NCBI GenBank assembly: GCA_964017185.1
Contig: OZ024877.1
Location: forward strand, 7,480,006 to 7,544,005
Source: Rugalucina vietnamica
Taxonomy: Eukaryota; Mollusca; Bivalvia; Lucinida; Lucinidae
Reading direction: 5' to 3'
Length of the DNA: 64,000 nt
The notes beneath the pieces were generated by a model that saw only the letters and a program-made list of their open reading frames with translations, did not search any database and was not told the origin of the DNA. A program made the translations under genes and the position numbers. The first letter of the stretch is position 1; each line of letters begins with the position of its first letter. Positions 9,985 through 55,547 of this stretch are shown here, piece by piece.

Positions 9985-12235
9985 TCCATCTCGCAAACAT
10001 CAAGATTGGAGCTATTGATGAGAATGATGACGAAATTCAGAGGCTTCTTGAAGAAAGATAGAAAGGCACATTAAGATGATACTAGCTCAGTATCCAAGAA
10101 CCCAGCCTACAACAACATTTGTAAGACAGTCCAGACCAAGCTTAGGGACATGCAGGATTCCTGGCTGAGGGAGAAAACAGAAGAATTTCAGTCTTATGCG
10201 GACAGAAAGGACATGAAGAAATTTCATGATGCATTGAAAATCTTTTATGGTCCAAAGAGTTCTGGAGCCACCTCATTGCTCAGTGCAGATGGAAGCAATC
10301 TTCTCACAGATAAAGAAGCTATCTTGGAAAAGTGGGCAGAAAATTTCAATAGTGTGCTAAATCGACCATCATGCAATCGACAGACTGGCGCTACTTCTGT
10401 GGTGGTTCTTTTTGTTTTATGTCTTGGTGTTTAAATTTTTTTGTGCGGTTGGCGCCTTATGTATGTTTTCATATTTTTAGTTAAGGTAACTGAGTGGCCA
10501 CCTATTGGCAAAATAGCTGCTCATTCGGCTAACGATATATTTCATGGTATTAGTACCTGACTGTTCGTTTTTTTCCCTACTCGGTTTTTGGAGTGGGAAT
10601 CTTTTTCTGATTGCGCCATTTCCTGATCTTTGCCTACTTGTACCTTCCACAGATAGAGTGCAATGTTCTATTAGATGAATTTCCAACCGTCATGAAAACA
10701 AGAAAAGCAAGTCAACAACTGTCATCTGGCAAAGCTCAAGATGCAGAGGTTTATCAGGCCAGGGGCTACCCAGTTGTTTTACTGTATGTGGAGGAAGGAG
10801 GCTATCCCACAAGAATTTAAGGATTCATAATCCACTCATAAAAGCGGAAAGGAAATCCTCAAGTCTGTCACAACCACAGAGGCATCTCCCTCCTATCTAT
10901 TGCTGGGAAGAGACTGGTATAAATTCTGTTAAATCGCCTATCAGAAGGAACTTATCCCAGAAAGTTAATGTGGATTCAGAAAAGACAGAGGGACAATAAA
11001 CATGAACTTCACAGCAAGACAGCTTCAGGAGAAATGCCAAGAACAGAATGAAGATCTATACATGACGTTTGTCAACCTCACCAAAGCTTTTGGCACAGTA
11101 GTGATGCTCTCTGGAAAATCATGGCCAAGTTTGGCTGTCCACCTAGATTCATAGCAATGGTTAGGCAATTTCATGATTGCATGCAGGCATGTGTGCAAAA
11201 TGATGGACTGAACCTTTTGAGTCAAACAGGGCTGTTCAGCATGATGTTTTACCATGCTCATGGATGTTTTTCAGGACAGTGTCACTGGTAGCGGTTTGAT
11301 GACAACATATTCAACCTTAGAAGGTTGCAAGCCAAAACTAAGGTGCAGACTGATGTGCTAGATGAGCTCTATGCAGATAACATGAATATAAGAATGCCAG
11401 CTAAGAGGCATGGATCAAGTCTCACAGTCATGTGATAACTATGATCTCACAATCAGCAAAAAAGGCAGAGGTTTATACTCCAACCAGCACCTGGAAAACC
11501 GTACAATGAACCGACCACCACTGTGACTGGACAAAATCTGAAAGTTGTTGATAAATTCGCCTTCCTGGGAAGCACTCTCTCCAAGCAGTGCACATTGATG
11601 ATGACGTCACTGCCAGAATTGCAAAAGCCAGTGTGGCATTCAGAAGACTCCGTGCAAATGACTGGGAGCGAAATGGATTCAAGCTTGACACCAAGCTTAA
11701 AGTCTACAAGGCTGTGGTACTGCCAACCCTCTTGTATGCATGTCAGACCTGGACATTATACCATTGTCATGCAAAGACACTAAACCATTTCCACTTAAGC
11801 TGTTTGAGAAAGCTGTTAAAAATCAAGTGGCAAGACAAGATCCCAGACACAGAGGTCCTGAAGAAAGCAGGGATGCAAAGCATGCATAGGGTGGTCTGGC
11901 CATGTTAGAGCGACTTCCAAAGAGTCTATGGAGAACTACAGGAGGGAAAGCGCTCTCAAGGTGGCCAGAATAAATGCTACAAAGACACCTCTCTAAAGGA
12001 TTTTGACATATCAATGGGGTCTTGGAAACAGAATGCACATGAGCGATCAAAGTGGCAAGAAAGAGCAGCTCTCTATGAAAAAAATCTGTGAAGCTGAAAG
12101 AAAGCACAGAGAATGCAAAGCCAATACCAGTGGACCACCAGCTGATTCCATGACATTGACTTTCTCTAGTTTAGAGCCAGAATTGGCCCTACCAGCCATC
12201 AAAGAAGTCACCAACACACATGAACCTATATAAAG
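9985..12235 (+). pseudogene. second LINE: dead reverse-transcriptase fragment, split by an interspersed repeat
   Basis: Open stretches in several frames match the widespread animal endonuclease/reverse-transcriptase family. Examples are MQDSWLREKTEEFQSYADRK (10150 on), SLLSADGSNLLTDKEAILEK (10282 on), an RKxSQQLSSGKA-like block (about 10700), FVNLTKAFG (about 11070), a YADN in place of YADD (about 11372), and the C-terminal YLGSTLS/LPTLLYACQTWT blocks (11560-11760). Frameshifts, stops and the changed active-site Asp show it is dead. The endonuclease part is absent, which fits 5' truncation. Repeat family A interrupts it at about 10390-10650. Confidence 0.8.
10390..10650 (+). repeat. interspersed repeat family A, copy 1 (inside LINE fragment)
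   Basis: Shares blocks such as GAGTGGCCACCTATT, ATTAGTACCTGA and TTTTTGGAGTGG with 16060-16380, and weaker ones with 12720-12870 and 51270-51620. It separates two parts of the LINE reading, so it inserted into the LINE. Confidence 0.65.
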
Positions 12236-12718
12236 GTTGATATCTGTAGTACCACTGTTTATGGTCCTTTATAACTTTTACAACATAACCCCTTGAAAAA
12301 TCATTACAGACATATATGTTATAACTTGAATGTTATGCAACAGTCTACATGCTCAGTTTTTTGCCCAGTCATGTTGATAACTATGCTGCCTTCTTTAATT
12401 GCACGCCTGTGGGTTGGCGGTCAGACTATGATGGCCCCGACATAAAGCTATTCATTTTAGTTGGTTGGGGCCAGAGTCTGAGCTTCTTGTCTGTTGCTTG
12501 GCCCATCGGGGTTTAACTGGTGTTTTTCTTTTGCTCCGGGTTTCAATAAGTTAATCGGCGCCCAGGGATCTCCGTCGTCGGGCAGCTTACTGAATCTGCG
12601 AGTCCTCTTTTTTTGATTCATCATGGTGGTTATCATGACTTATTTGTTTATCCTTGATGATTCATTGACTAGTTAGAGATTCACCACGAGGATCTTACAA
12701 CTAACTACTGCAAAAGAT
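12236..12718. other. unassigned spacer
   Basis: No gene or clear repeat recognised. It includes a moderately GC-rich patch (12400-12600) without a long open frame. It may be an unrecognised part of repeat family A. Confidence 0.3.
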
Positions 12719-12870
12719 GGTGAGGTTAGGGCCCTGTAAAATTGATTTAAGCCCCCCAGTAATTTTATTTTACCGATTGTTCCAAGGCAATATTTCTGTG
12801 TTGGTTCCATTTGTTTTGTTTTGGAGTCGAATTTTGTGCTGTTTGAACCTTATGTACGTTTTCATAGAAA
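12719..12870 (+). repeat. interspersed repeat family A, copy 2 (partial)
   Basis: Matches 16060-16190 in order: GTAAAAT, TTTAAGGC-like, TTCCAAGGC, TTTTGGnGT, TTATGTACGTTTTCATA. After this it diverges. Confidence 0.55.
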
Positions 12871-13490
12871 GCTAAAGAAATACACCAGACCAGTGGAACC
12901 CTGGTGGGGTTACATTCGAAACATTATATTCGGAATTCTGTTTATAGGGAGAGCTTCTGAAAGAGCTAAAGTGGTACCACTGTTTATTCCATTTATGACT
13001 TCTGCTGGTGCAATATGATCCAGAGATCAAATGACTGTCATAATGAGGTGATTATCTCATCCCTGCAGGGTTCAATAAAGAGGCCCCCAAAGGAAAATGG
13101 TACCTGGTAACCTGTGTAGTAAACCTTGTCTCCCTCTGCAATATTTTTTTTTCATTTTTGGGGCCCCTACCAATATTCAGAGTAAATGTCAGGCCACCAG
13201 GTTTGCTAGGGTCCTGTCCCTTATCATTGATCAGCTTATGGCCCTCAATATACAGGAATACACTCCTTTAACAGTAATCTCTGTCTAGGAATCATTTACT
13301 GATGCACGAGCTGAAATTAACAATTTTAAGGTTTATAGGAGTATATTCCAAATGCTGTAAATCAATTTTGGACATTGTGTAAGAATAGGTCCAGGAATTG
13401 GTACAATTAAATCAAGATGTCATGACTTTCCCCAACAACCAAACACAAAGATAACCACTACAACAGACAGGCAGAATAAACAGATTGTAT

Positions 13491-13496
13491 TTTATT
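13491..13496 (-). promoter_or_regulatory. candidate poly(A) signal for DUS2
   Basis: TTTATT on the plus strand is AATAAA on the minus strand. It lies about 2.06 kb past the DUS2 stop. The length would include a MITE, so the assignment is tentative. Confidence 0.25.
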
Positions 13497-13855
13497 TAGA
13501 TAAATCACAGAACTGCATTAGAGCCGTCAGTTAAGAAATTTATACTGGAAGGCTTTAAAGTATTTAATGAGGTCCCAATCCCTTTAGCATGATGTGATTT
13601 GATATCAAGAATATAATCGTTCATTAAGTATCAAAGAAAACAACACATACAATCACAAGAATCAAGCAGAAATGAGGAATCAACAGTAAATACCAGAGCA
13701 CAACAAAGCCAACATAAAAGCTCAGTCCGACCAGCCAAGAGTAACACCTTTTACATTATAGAAACATAACCATGTAATATACAGATTTGCATTTGAAGTT
13801 CTAAAGATTGAAAATTTTCAGTAGAAACATTTTGATATTTTTCTTGCTCAAAACA

Positions 13856-13924
13856 TAGATTGTGGGTACACATTAGAACCACCTCACCGAGGAAGTTCTA
13901 ACCAGTACCCACAATCTATGTTTT
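13856..13924. repeat. perfect short inverted repeat (family B foldback)
   Basis: AAAACATAGATTGTGGGTAC is followed after about 30 bp by its exact complement. Related CCCACAATCTATG strings recur near 31060 and 48240-48300, with the flanking AAAATAAGA. This marks a small foldback MITE family. Confidence 0.7.
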
Positions 13925-14997
13925 GGAGCACAAATAAGACAAATAGGAATACCCCTGTATACCCCAGTTTTTCTATATAAAAGTGGGGTATAATGTGGTA
14001 TATATTACATGAAAATGTTATCCTGATGAATTGAACTCATTTCAGGTCCCTCCAATCTTTGAGACAGTATGAAATCCGGACCATCATCAAGCCTCAGGTC
14101 AAACCTGTGAAAGTGTTTCAATTTCAATCTAATTGCACCAAAATCTGTTATGCTCTGGATATGCTCTGGATTATGAACTTAAATTAACAAAGTCCCAAAG
14201 TAACATTTATCTCTGGGATTAGCCAGAAATGTTTACACCAATTTCTGATATGTAGCATTTGCATTTTTCAAACCAAATTTTATTTGATACTGATATATAA
14301 ACAAATAATCATAAGTACATGTACTATTATAGGTATGAATTTTATTTTTGTTGATTTTATCGATGTGTAAACTCAGGCAAATCACTCACAAACTGAATAA
14401 ACCCCAACACAGTGATGCTTCTGATAAAGTTTGATTGGGATGGGCCTGTTAGTCTCTGAGATATACATGTTTGAAAGTGTGGACAGATATGCAGACCCAC
14501 GCACAGACAGACGCACAGCTCGAGTCCCGTCCTATAAGCACACTTTGAGGTGAGCAAAAAAAATAAGACTAATACAAAACATCTCAAAAATGGTTTTCTT
14601 CTACTTCACTGAATATACACAATAAATACACTCATCATGACCTTAGTCATCATCAATAACTGATTTCTTCACGGATAGAACTATCCTTCTTCTTCCTAAA
14701 TCAGGAATATTGAGCTTCTAGCCTTCTTCTGTAACTGTACATAACAGTTTGTGTTGGACCTGGTCGCAAACCCCAAAGATCAGTTTTGTCACGGCCCATA
14801 TACAATCAAGTTTATAAAAATTCCAGTGTATCTGGAGCTTAACACCACCCCCTTAGTAAAACCTCTCATTATAACCCCTTAAAATCTGAGAGAATAATAA
14901 ACTTCTATAAAACTTGATGATGTATGAAATAAAATAAGCTAAAAAATGTTTCATTGCTAAAATGATGACTATCTTGCTACAACTGTATATAATTATA

Positions 14998-15235
14998 TGA
15001 GCCTTTGCATGAGAAAACAAACAATTTGCATAGGCGAAAACAAAGACGCAGATCAGCTTCGTGGTAACAGCAAAGCTGATCAGCGCCTTTGTTTTCGCCA
15101 CATGGATAGTACTATTCCTCTTCTACTTATATCCAAAGTTTCAAGTTTCTAGCTTTATGCTGTGACTGTACAGCCTGGTTTGTGTCGGACCTGGTCGGAA
15201 ACCCAAATTGTTGGTTTTCTCATGCACAGGCTCAA
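14998..15235. mobile_element. MITE family D, copy 1
   Basis: About 235-bp element with TGAGCC...GGCTCA ends, inverted repeats over GAGAAAACCAACAAT, and an inner near-palindrome (AACAAAGGCGCTGATCAGCT) that forms a long hairpin. A TTTCAAGCTTCTAG stretch and a GTGTCGGACC stretch are constant between copies. Confidence 0.75.
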
Positions 15236-15556
15236 TTATTATATGACTGACTGCAGATCTAGTCTGGCATGATAACTTGATCACCAGCAAGACTGACCTA
15301 TATTGAAGCAGACCTGTCATTGATCCTTGCTTTTGCCACATTTCTTTTAAAAAGGTTTGGTCAGGAAAATATTTCTATTGCCATTCTTCCTCTTTCATAG
15401 AATCCAGAAGATGATTTACAAGTAAGGGATTAAAGACAGGTTCTTAGCACTAATACCAGTAACCTGCTCCTGTGAGATTTGCCAGATAAATGTCAACATT
15501 GTTGGCAATATGATCCAAATACAACATAATAGTAAAATCTATACCATCACAATATG

Positions 15557-48557
<33,001 letters not shown>

Positions 48558-48578
48558 CTGAAAACAGATAAAAACAAA

Positions 48579-48823
48579 TGAGCTGCCAAATGAGAAAATC
48601 AACAATCTGCATATTCGAAAACAAAGGCGCAGATCAGCTGTGCAGTAACTGCATACATTATCAGTGCCTTTGTTTTTGGTAAACCAATAGTCCAATTCCA
48701 CTTCTACTTAAATCCAAAATTTCAAGCTTTCAACCTTTTTCTCTGACTGTACAAGCAAGACTGTGTCTGACCTAGTTGAAAGCCCCAAAAATGGTTAAAT
48801 CTGTTTTCTCACATTGCTGCTCA
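48579..48823. mobile_element. MITE family D, copy 10, 21 bp from a DUS2 acceptor
   Basis: TGAGCTGCCAAATGAGAAAA left, GCTGCTCA right. It starts 21 bp intronic of exon 48466-48557, so the intron branch point probably lies in MITE sequence. Confidence 0.75.
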
Positions 48824-48948
48824 TGTTTGAGTAAAGTCATCCTTTTCTGATAAAAGGAGAATAGAATGTCAAAGCGTTGTAAATCAATCATTCAACATCC
48901 CAAAATGAACATCAGGAAAACAAGTCCATGAAATGCATAACTTTTTAG

Positions 48949-49018
48949 CAAAACTGGGGTATGGATGGGTATACCTTAATGTATACATTAAGGTATACCC
49001 ATCCATACCCCAGTTTTG
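48949..49018. repeat. 70-bp perfect palindrome
   Basis: CAAAACTGGGGTATGGATGG, GTATACCTTAATGTA and their exact complement with no spacer; the centre is between 48983 and 48984. It belongs to the ACCCCAGTTTT family B. Confidence 0.95.
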
Positions 49019-49401
49019 TTAAACAAAACATATTTCTCATTTTTGCATATCAAAAAGATTCTTCTGAAAATTTTCAATTTTTACAACTTTTATAAGAAAA
49101 ATCTGTATATTACACGGGTGTGTTTTCATAATGAGAGCATGATGACCAGCTCTTTCCAGGCAAGGTGGCTATCTCCCAAGCATTTTCTGAAAACACAGAT
49201 TGTGTGCAACAGATATGAAGACAAACTAATTATATGATGTCAAGATAAGTCACAGTAGAACTTTCAAACTGTCAGTAAAATAATTTCTAGAGGGCTTAAA
49301 ACAATTTTACAGAGCCCAAGTCTTAGTCTGCTGTGATTGTATAACAAGAATTTGTTCAGTCCTAATAGATAATAACTAGAAAATGTGTTTATGAAACACT
49401 A

Positions 49402-50273
49402 TGCCCCGAACTGGTAAGTCACTTTCAAGATGTAAAAATGTCCAAAAAATGACTAAGTTCAAATTGTAAAAAAAAGTGACAAAAATTAATCTGAGGAGTA
49501 TATCCCAACCACATGCATATCTTCAAAGCATGGTCACAATGTTTGCAAAGTTTCAAAAGTATCAGTATTAAATTGTAGGAGGAGTTGCGCACACAAGGTA
49601 CCCTCTATCCATTCACTAAAATGCCCGAAAAAATGACTATGTTCAATTTGTGAAAAAAATGACAAAAAATAATCCAAGGATTATATCCAATCCACATGCA
49701 TATCTTCAGACCATGCCCATAACACATGTAACACATTGGCATGAAACTGTAGGAGGAGTTGTGCACACAAGGTACCCACTGCCCATTCACTTTCATTGTC
49801 AAAATGCCCGAAAAATGGCTAAGTTCAAATTGAGAAAAAAGTGACAAAAATTAATCTGAGGATTATATCAAAACCATATGCATATCTTCAAAGCATGGTC
49901 ACAACATCTGTCAAGTTTCAAGAGAATCGGAATAAAACTGTAGGAGGAGTTGCGCACACAAGGTACCCACTATCTATTTACTTTATCAAGAATTAAAAAG
50001 GGAAATAACTCTCACAGAATGGGGCCCTAGCCCCTTGAATTTACCTGAAAGAAAAAATATGTGTCCTCTTAATTTTCATATACAAACTACATACCAAATT
50101 TCAAGATCCTAGCTCTTACGGTTCCTGACCGAGTGCTAAGCGTTACTCACGCATCACAGACTGACTGCACACCACTGGACGGACAGACCCAAACCAATAT
50201 GCCCCCTCAACTTCTTCCGAAGTTGGGGGCATCAATATGCACCCTCAACTTCTTCTGAAGTTGGGGGGCATAA
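49402..50273 (+). mobile_element. hairpin element F4
   Basis: The left end TATGCCCCGAACT echoes the right stem-loops ATGCCCCCTCAACTTCTTCC (50203-50234) and a second one (50237-50271). The core is three or more ~170-bp units (GACTAAGTTCAAATTG, TGTAGGAGGAGTTGCGCACA). GGACGGACAGACC precedes the stem-loops. Confidence 0.85.
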
Positions 50274-50406
50274 AAATTAAAACAGATCCTTCAAGAGCAG
50301 TGAGCATATTAATGAGAAAGGGGATGGGCCAAACAGCAGTTTCGGCTTCTTAAGTCTCTTCAGTGACCCTATAGATTTGACAACATGGAGCCAAAGAAAG
50401 CGAATT

Positions 50407-50561
50407 GCTTTAATTTTCTATCTTTCAACAGGGTAGTCGATACAAAGACGAATGTAGTCCAAATGGGGTCAAATATATTAAACGTTGGTTAGAAAATGAA
50501 TCTAAACCTGATAATAATTTTCTGATTTCTCAGAATACCCTCGCTGATCTCAACGGACCAC
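50407..50561 (+). other. possible exon fragment of unknown gene
   Basis: After an acceptor-like TTTCTATCTTTCAACAG, about 48 codons stay open: GSRYKDECSPNGVKYIKRWL, then ENESKPDNNFLISQNTLADL. The composition looks like protein, not repeat. It runs into a hairpin element (50562) with no donor visible. I do not recognise the family. Confidence 0.3.
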
Positions 50562-51075
50562 AAGGACCAGAGGACCAATGGTCCTGTAAACGCTCACCTG
50601 AAACCCGAGATATATACCAATAAACTTGTTTGACTAGAATGGTAATATCCATGTTTATAACCCCAGGGCTTGGTCAGAGCAACCCCTGGAGTCAATTTCT
50701 TTTTGAAAACATAAAACTGCAGTCCTTTTGCCAATTTACTGCAAGTTTTGCCCTTCAAATGACATTTTAACAATTTTCCCCATTCAAATGCATGGGCGAC
50801 CTAAGTTGACCTTGCCGTAAAATAGGTCAAGGTCATCCCAGGGTCATGATTTATACCAGAGGACCATTGGTCCTGAGAATGCTCACCTGAAGCCTGACGT
50901 TGGAGCATTTACTCTTCATGAAATGACCTTGACCTTAAATACACACATACCTTTACGGACTTCATTAGTTGTCTGCATCTGGCAAGTTTCCGCTCTAAGG
51001 CTGCAAAGTTTCTGGGAGGACATTCTGGTGAAACAGTGGCCTCTGTGACAAGTTGGGTTAATCTATTTCCCTTCT
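50562..51075 (+). mobile_element. two truncated F1 hairpin-element left ends
   Basis: ACCAGAGGACCAATGGTCCT at 50563 and ACCAGAGGACCATTGGTCCT at 50857. Each is followed by CTCACCTGAA and some 200-290 bp of body; the GAGCC stem-loop ends are missing. Confidence 0.75.
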
Positions 51076-51269
51076 AGGGCTCCTGGTTACAACCCAGGGC
51101 TTGACATATAGACTTTAATCCGAGGTTTCATCTCCATATGACCTTAGCTGTTGAGTGACTTAAAACAGAAAACAACATATCAATTCTGTTGAAACATTTA
51201 CTGCCACTTTTAGTCAGTATTTGATCAAATTATGTGTATTCATAACTTGCTTCTTCAGTTGCCTCCTTT

Positions 51270-51620
51270 GATAGTGATGGCAAGGTTAGGCACCTTTGAA
51301 AAAAATCACAACAGTAATTTTATATTACTGACATTCCAAGATGGAGCCATTACTTCTGTGATTCTCAACATTTTTTTATTTCAATGTTGATATTTGTCCT
51401 GTTAACAGCTTCATGTGTGTTTTGTGGCCTTTTTTTGGAAACAGCTGTTCACTTGGCTTACAGTTTGTCCAAGAATACAGTATGTATTAGAGCCTAAGGT
51501 TTGGTTGAAATTTTGTTTTGTTTTTTTCCACTTGGGGTTTTTGGATGGAACTTTGGTTCTAATTGTGCCAGTTCTTTACCATTGCTTAGCTTCTTGTTTC
51601 ATACACAGTAACCTTAAAGC
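51270..51620 (+). repeat. interspersed repeat family A, copy 4
   Basis: Shares GGTTAGG, CAGTAATTTTATATTAC, GACATTCCAAG, AACAGCTGTTCACTTGGCTTA and GGTTCTAATTGTGCCAG with the copies at 12719 and 16060. Confidence 0.6.
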
Positions 51621-52800
51621 CAAATAAGGGAATGCAAAAGGAATGGCAATGAAAAGAACTAGCTTCTGTCATCCAATAAAGGTTTATTTGTTCAATTACA
51701 TTCAACACAGATCCTAATAGCTCATTAGCAAAACAGTACTACATAGATAAGAACCATTGAAATTTTATACCCACATTTCAAAAGTGTGCAAACTTAATTG
51801 ATCATGAATTATACAATATATACATTATATAATTGGACAGTTGGTGATGAAGAAATAATGAGACTGTGTCTATAACATTAAAACTTCAAAAGAAGTGCAA
51901 GTTGTGCATTACATTTCCATTATTGAAATAGATACCTTGTAAAAGTCATCATTAGGGTACATTTAAAGCTTACAGATTATAAAGTACTACAAACAGAAAA
52001 CAAGTTCAGTGATTAAAGTTATTATTGTACGTGATATTCATAAACTTGTAAATAAATTAAGATAATACACTTGTACTAACAATATACATTGTGCATGTTA
52101 TTTCCATTTCTTTTTATTCTATCATTTTTAAGTATCTTATGTTTGTTTGTACATATAAACATATTATGTAAAACAATCAACATATATGGTCAAATTGTAG
52201 ATACATTATAATCAACATCAAAATAAGCTCTTTACATGCAAATATTTGGTCAAAATGTAGATACATTATATTCAACATCAAAATAAGCTCTTTACATGCA
52301 AATATTTTTTTTTCAGCTTGAAACCATATTTTAATATCCAGATTCTCTAAAATCATAAAAAAAACAGGTCTACTCACTGCTCAGCACTGTACAATAGCAT
52401 CTTATAGCAAAATTTGCAACACAACTATTTATAAGCTTATCTCTATGGTCAACCACTCAACAAACTATATAACATTAGTCCTGCTTCATACAAGCTATGA
52501 ATGTACCATTATAATAAAACTTTAACAATGCATCTAGATCTTTGTTTTCCTTGCAATTAAATCAGTTATGTACTGTATATTTGCAAAATTCACTTTTCTC
52601 CAACATTATAGTCACAGTCTCTTTATTTCAAAAACTTCTATGAGTGTACATGTGGGGTTTTCAGTTTCTTTATAAACATTATATACAAGTGTCCTTACAA
52701 AGGAACAACAAAAAAATCCAAAGTATTGCATTTCACCATATTTTAACAAATACATCATGTGGTATTATATGTTTCAGTCATAACAAGCAAATTCAGAGAA
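51621..52800. other. AT-rich spacer
   Basis: No exon or known element. A 64-bp direct duplication (TACATTATAATCAACATCAA and the like) lies at about 52200-52310. The sequence looks like an old 3' UTR or intron, but nothing supports a gene. Confidence 0.35.
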
Positions 52801-52802
52801 TT

Positions 52803-53528
52803 TATGTCCCCCTCCTTGATTGTTTAGTTACACAAATATAATCTGAGAAGCCACATGAACTTTCTAAGTGTAAATGCCCCAAAAATGACTAAGTTCAAAT
52901 TGCGAAAAAAGTGATAAAAATTAAGCTGAGGATTAAATGCAAACATATGCGTATCTTCAAAGCATTATAAAGGCAACTGCAAAGTTTCAAAAGAATCTGA
53001 ATGAAACTGTAGGAGGAGTTGCGCACACAAGGTACCCCCTGTCCATTCACTTTCATTGTCAAAATGACCGAAAAATGACTAAGTTCAAATTGCGAACAAA
53101 AGTAATAAAAATTAATCTGAATATCATATCCAAACCACATGCATATCTTCAAAGCCTGGTAAAGACATCTGTAAAGTTTCAAAAGCATCGGAATGAAACT
53201 GTAGGAGGAGCTGCGCACAAAAGGTACCCACTGTCCATTCACTTTCATTGACAAAATGCTCGAAAAATGACTAAGTTTAAATTGCAAAAAATGTGTGAAA
53301 AATTAATCTGAGGATTATATCCAAACGACATGCATATCTTCAAAGGATGGTAAAAACATATGCAAAGTTTTAAAAGAATCGGAGTAAAACTGTAGGAGGA
53401 GTTGCGCACACAAGGTACATACTCTATAGGGGGACGGAAGGACAGAAGGACAGACGGACGGATGGACGGAATGACGGAAAGCCAAAAACTATGTCCCTCC
53501 GCTTTTCTTCGAAAAGGCGGGGGACAAT
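52803..53528 (+). mobile_element. hairpin element F5
   Basis: The left end ATGTCCCCCTCC echoes the right stem-loop ATGTCCCTCCGCTTTTCTTC (53490-53527). The ~170-bp core units are homologous to those of F4, though the end stem-loops differ. GGACGGAAGGACAGAAGGAC precedes the stem-loop. Confidence 0.85.
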
Positions 53529-54243
53529 AAACAACATTTTATTCCTGTAACAATTTGCATGTTAATTTTTTCTTTGTTTTTGTTTAGGATAAGGTTTAAT
53601 GTCCCAGTAAATTTTTTTTCAGTAAGTCAAGGTAGAACTACTTTCTGAGTTCTCACCCAATACTCCTCAATGATAACACTCCTGACCTCTTGCTCTGGAG
53701 TCAGGATCAATTGAGTCCTCCGTCAAACCACCCATCATTAATATTCATTTTATATTGACCATTCAAATCTGCACATTAGCTAACGGTCAATGACGGTTAG
53801 ACAACACGTGGGTTAGACAAACAAACCAACACATGCTTTTTACAGGTAAATATAGGTGCAAAAACACAATGTTTGTCTAAGGAAATAGGGGTGGGCGTGG
53901 CTATACCTTGCTGGCGGAGGAGTCAATTGGTGTATCACAGAGCCTCCACACTCCTAGAATATCTAGTGAATCAATAGCAATGGGGATACACGACATCAAT
54001 AACTATTTTACCCAGAACTAGTTTCAAGTACCAATTAAATAAACAATGACTTAAATGTTCATGATTGAATGTTACAAGTAAAACAACAACAACAACAACA
54101 ACAACAAAAAAAAAAAAAAAAAAAAAGGTGGCAACCCCAAAGATTAACTAAACCACCTGATTAAATTTCTTAAGTGGGGTTACACTTTTTGCATTCAAAT
54201 GAAACGGATTCTCAATTCTTCTGTTATGATGTTAACTTAGAGA

Positions 54244-54248
<5 letters not shown>
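53529..54248. other. unassigned spacer
   Basis: Contains an (ACA)n/A-run at 54083-54126. No gene recognised. Confidence 0.35.
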
Positions 54249-54310
<62 letters not shown>

Positions 54311-55489
54311 CTCCGTTTCATTAATAACATACCCCTGCAATGTCGCAAAATAAATTGACCCCGCACCCTACATTGCAGGGCTCATTGCTGGATGGTTATT
54401 AGTCTGGCCTGGATGAAACTTCTACAATTTGTGTATATATTTATGTGTGTTAAACTGGTAGTTTGTTTATATTGATCGTGAGCAGTCAGATTGGACAGGA
54501 CGCTGCTTTCGGCGTGTACCAAAATTCTGGTAGATTTAATGTCAAGTTTTCAACTTTCGGCGATTGGTATTATGTAAGTACTGTGAATATTGCCAGTTTC
54601 TGACATGAATGTTGTTCATTGGCATCTATTGTAGATACCTTAAAACTTACATCACATTCGCTAAAGTACTGAAGTAGAAATGGAATATCTAACTATACCT
54701 ACTACCCTGTATAATGCTACCATGCAAATGCATGTTTTCAGCGCATAAATTGTCTGAAAGTTTATCAAATTTAAAAACTGGACGTCTGAGAATATCATTA
54801 ACAGTTGACATGATTATTTAAAGAGAGTTACGATAGCCTTGTATCTAATGCAATGTGTACCTGCCTATGACAATGTTTTAAGTTATGTAATGACATTCTT
54901 TAACATATATTTATTAAGGACATTTGATGGTTTTTGAATACAATTGATTGAAATAGTGTGACTGGCGATTTTAACAAGACGGCTTATATTAGTAATCATC
55001 CAAGAGAAACTTCAACGAATCAAATATTAAACGCGCGAGAGCACACTAAGATGGAAGTAGACATTAAGAGCAGTTAATATGTCTGTAATGAAGGAAATAG
55101 CGTCTATTTAATCATTATTTCTGAACCTTATATGTATTGCGAATGCGGTGCAAGTTTTAATGTATATCAAATAGATGTCAATGAATAACATTCAGGTCAG
55201 AAAGTGGCAGTATTCACAGTACTTACATAATACCAATCGCCGACCGTTGAAAACTTGACATTAATTCTGTCGGAATTTTGGTACATGCCGAAAACAGCTT
55301 CCTGTCCAATCGGACTGCTCACGATCAATATAAACAAACTACCAGTTTAACACACATAAATGTATACACAAATTGTAGAAGTTTCATCCAGTCCAGACTA
55401 ATAACCATCCAGCAATGAGCCATGCAATGCAGGGTGCGGGGTCAATTTATTTTGCGACATTGCAGGGGTATGTTATTAATGAAACGGAC

Positions 55490-55546
<57 letters not shown>
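54249..55546. repeat. (TA)n microsatellite split by a foldback element
   Basis: (TA)n at 54249-54307 and again at 55493-55546, directly against both ends of the foldback element. Confidence 0.9.
54308..55492. mobile_element. 1.2 kb foldback element with ~310-bp arms inside (TA)n
   Basis: CAGCTCCGTTTCATTAATAA at the left is inverted at 55473-55492. The arms match over about 310 bp (54308-54620 and 55185-55492) at high identity. The central 560 bp is unique. The target is TA, hidden in the microsatellite. No ORF. Confidence 0.9.

Positions 55547-55547
<1 letters not shown>

Larger units (their letters stand above)
12871..14996. other. spacer downstream of DUS2 stop, repeat remnants only
   Basis: No coding exon found. 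It contains a 20-bp-arm inverted repeat at 13856-13924, a possible poly(A) signal for DUS2 at 13491, and a decayed end resembling the GAGCTCACC hairpin elements at about 14450-14575 (CAGACAGACGC run followed by GGTGAGC). Confidence 0.35.

Noticed and set aside
9985..12235. A functional second reverse transcriptase
   Set aside because: Many stops and shifts, a repeat insertion, and YADN instead of YADD.
51621..52800. 3' UTR of an unseen gene near AATAAA at 51677
   Set aside because: AATAAA and TTTATT occur on both strands in AT-rich DNA, and no coding exon is connected.
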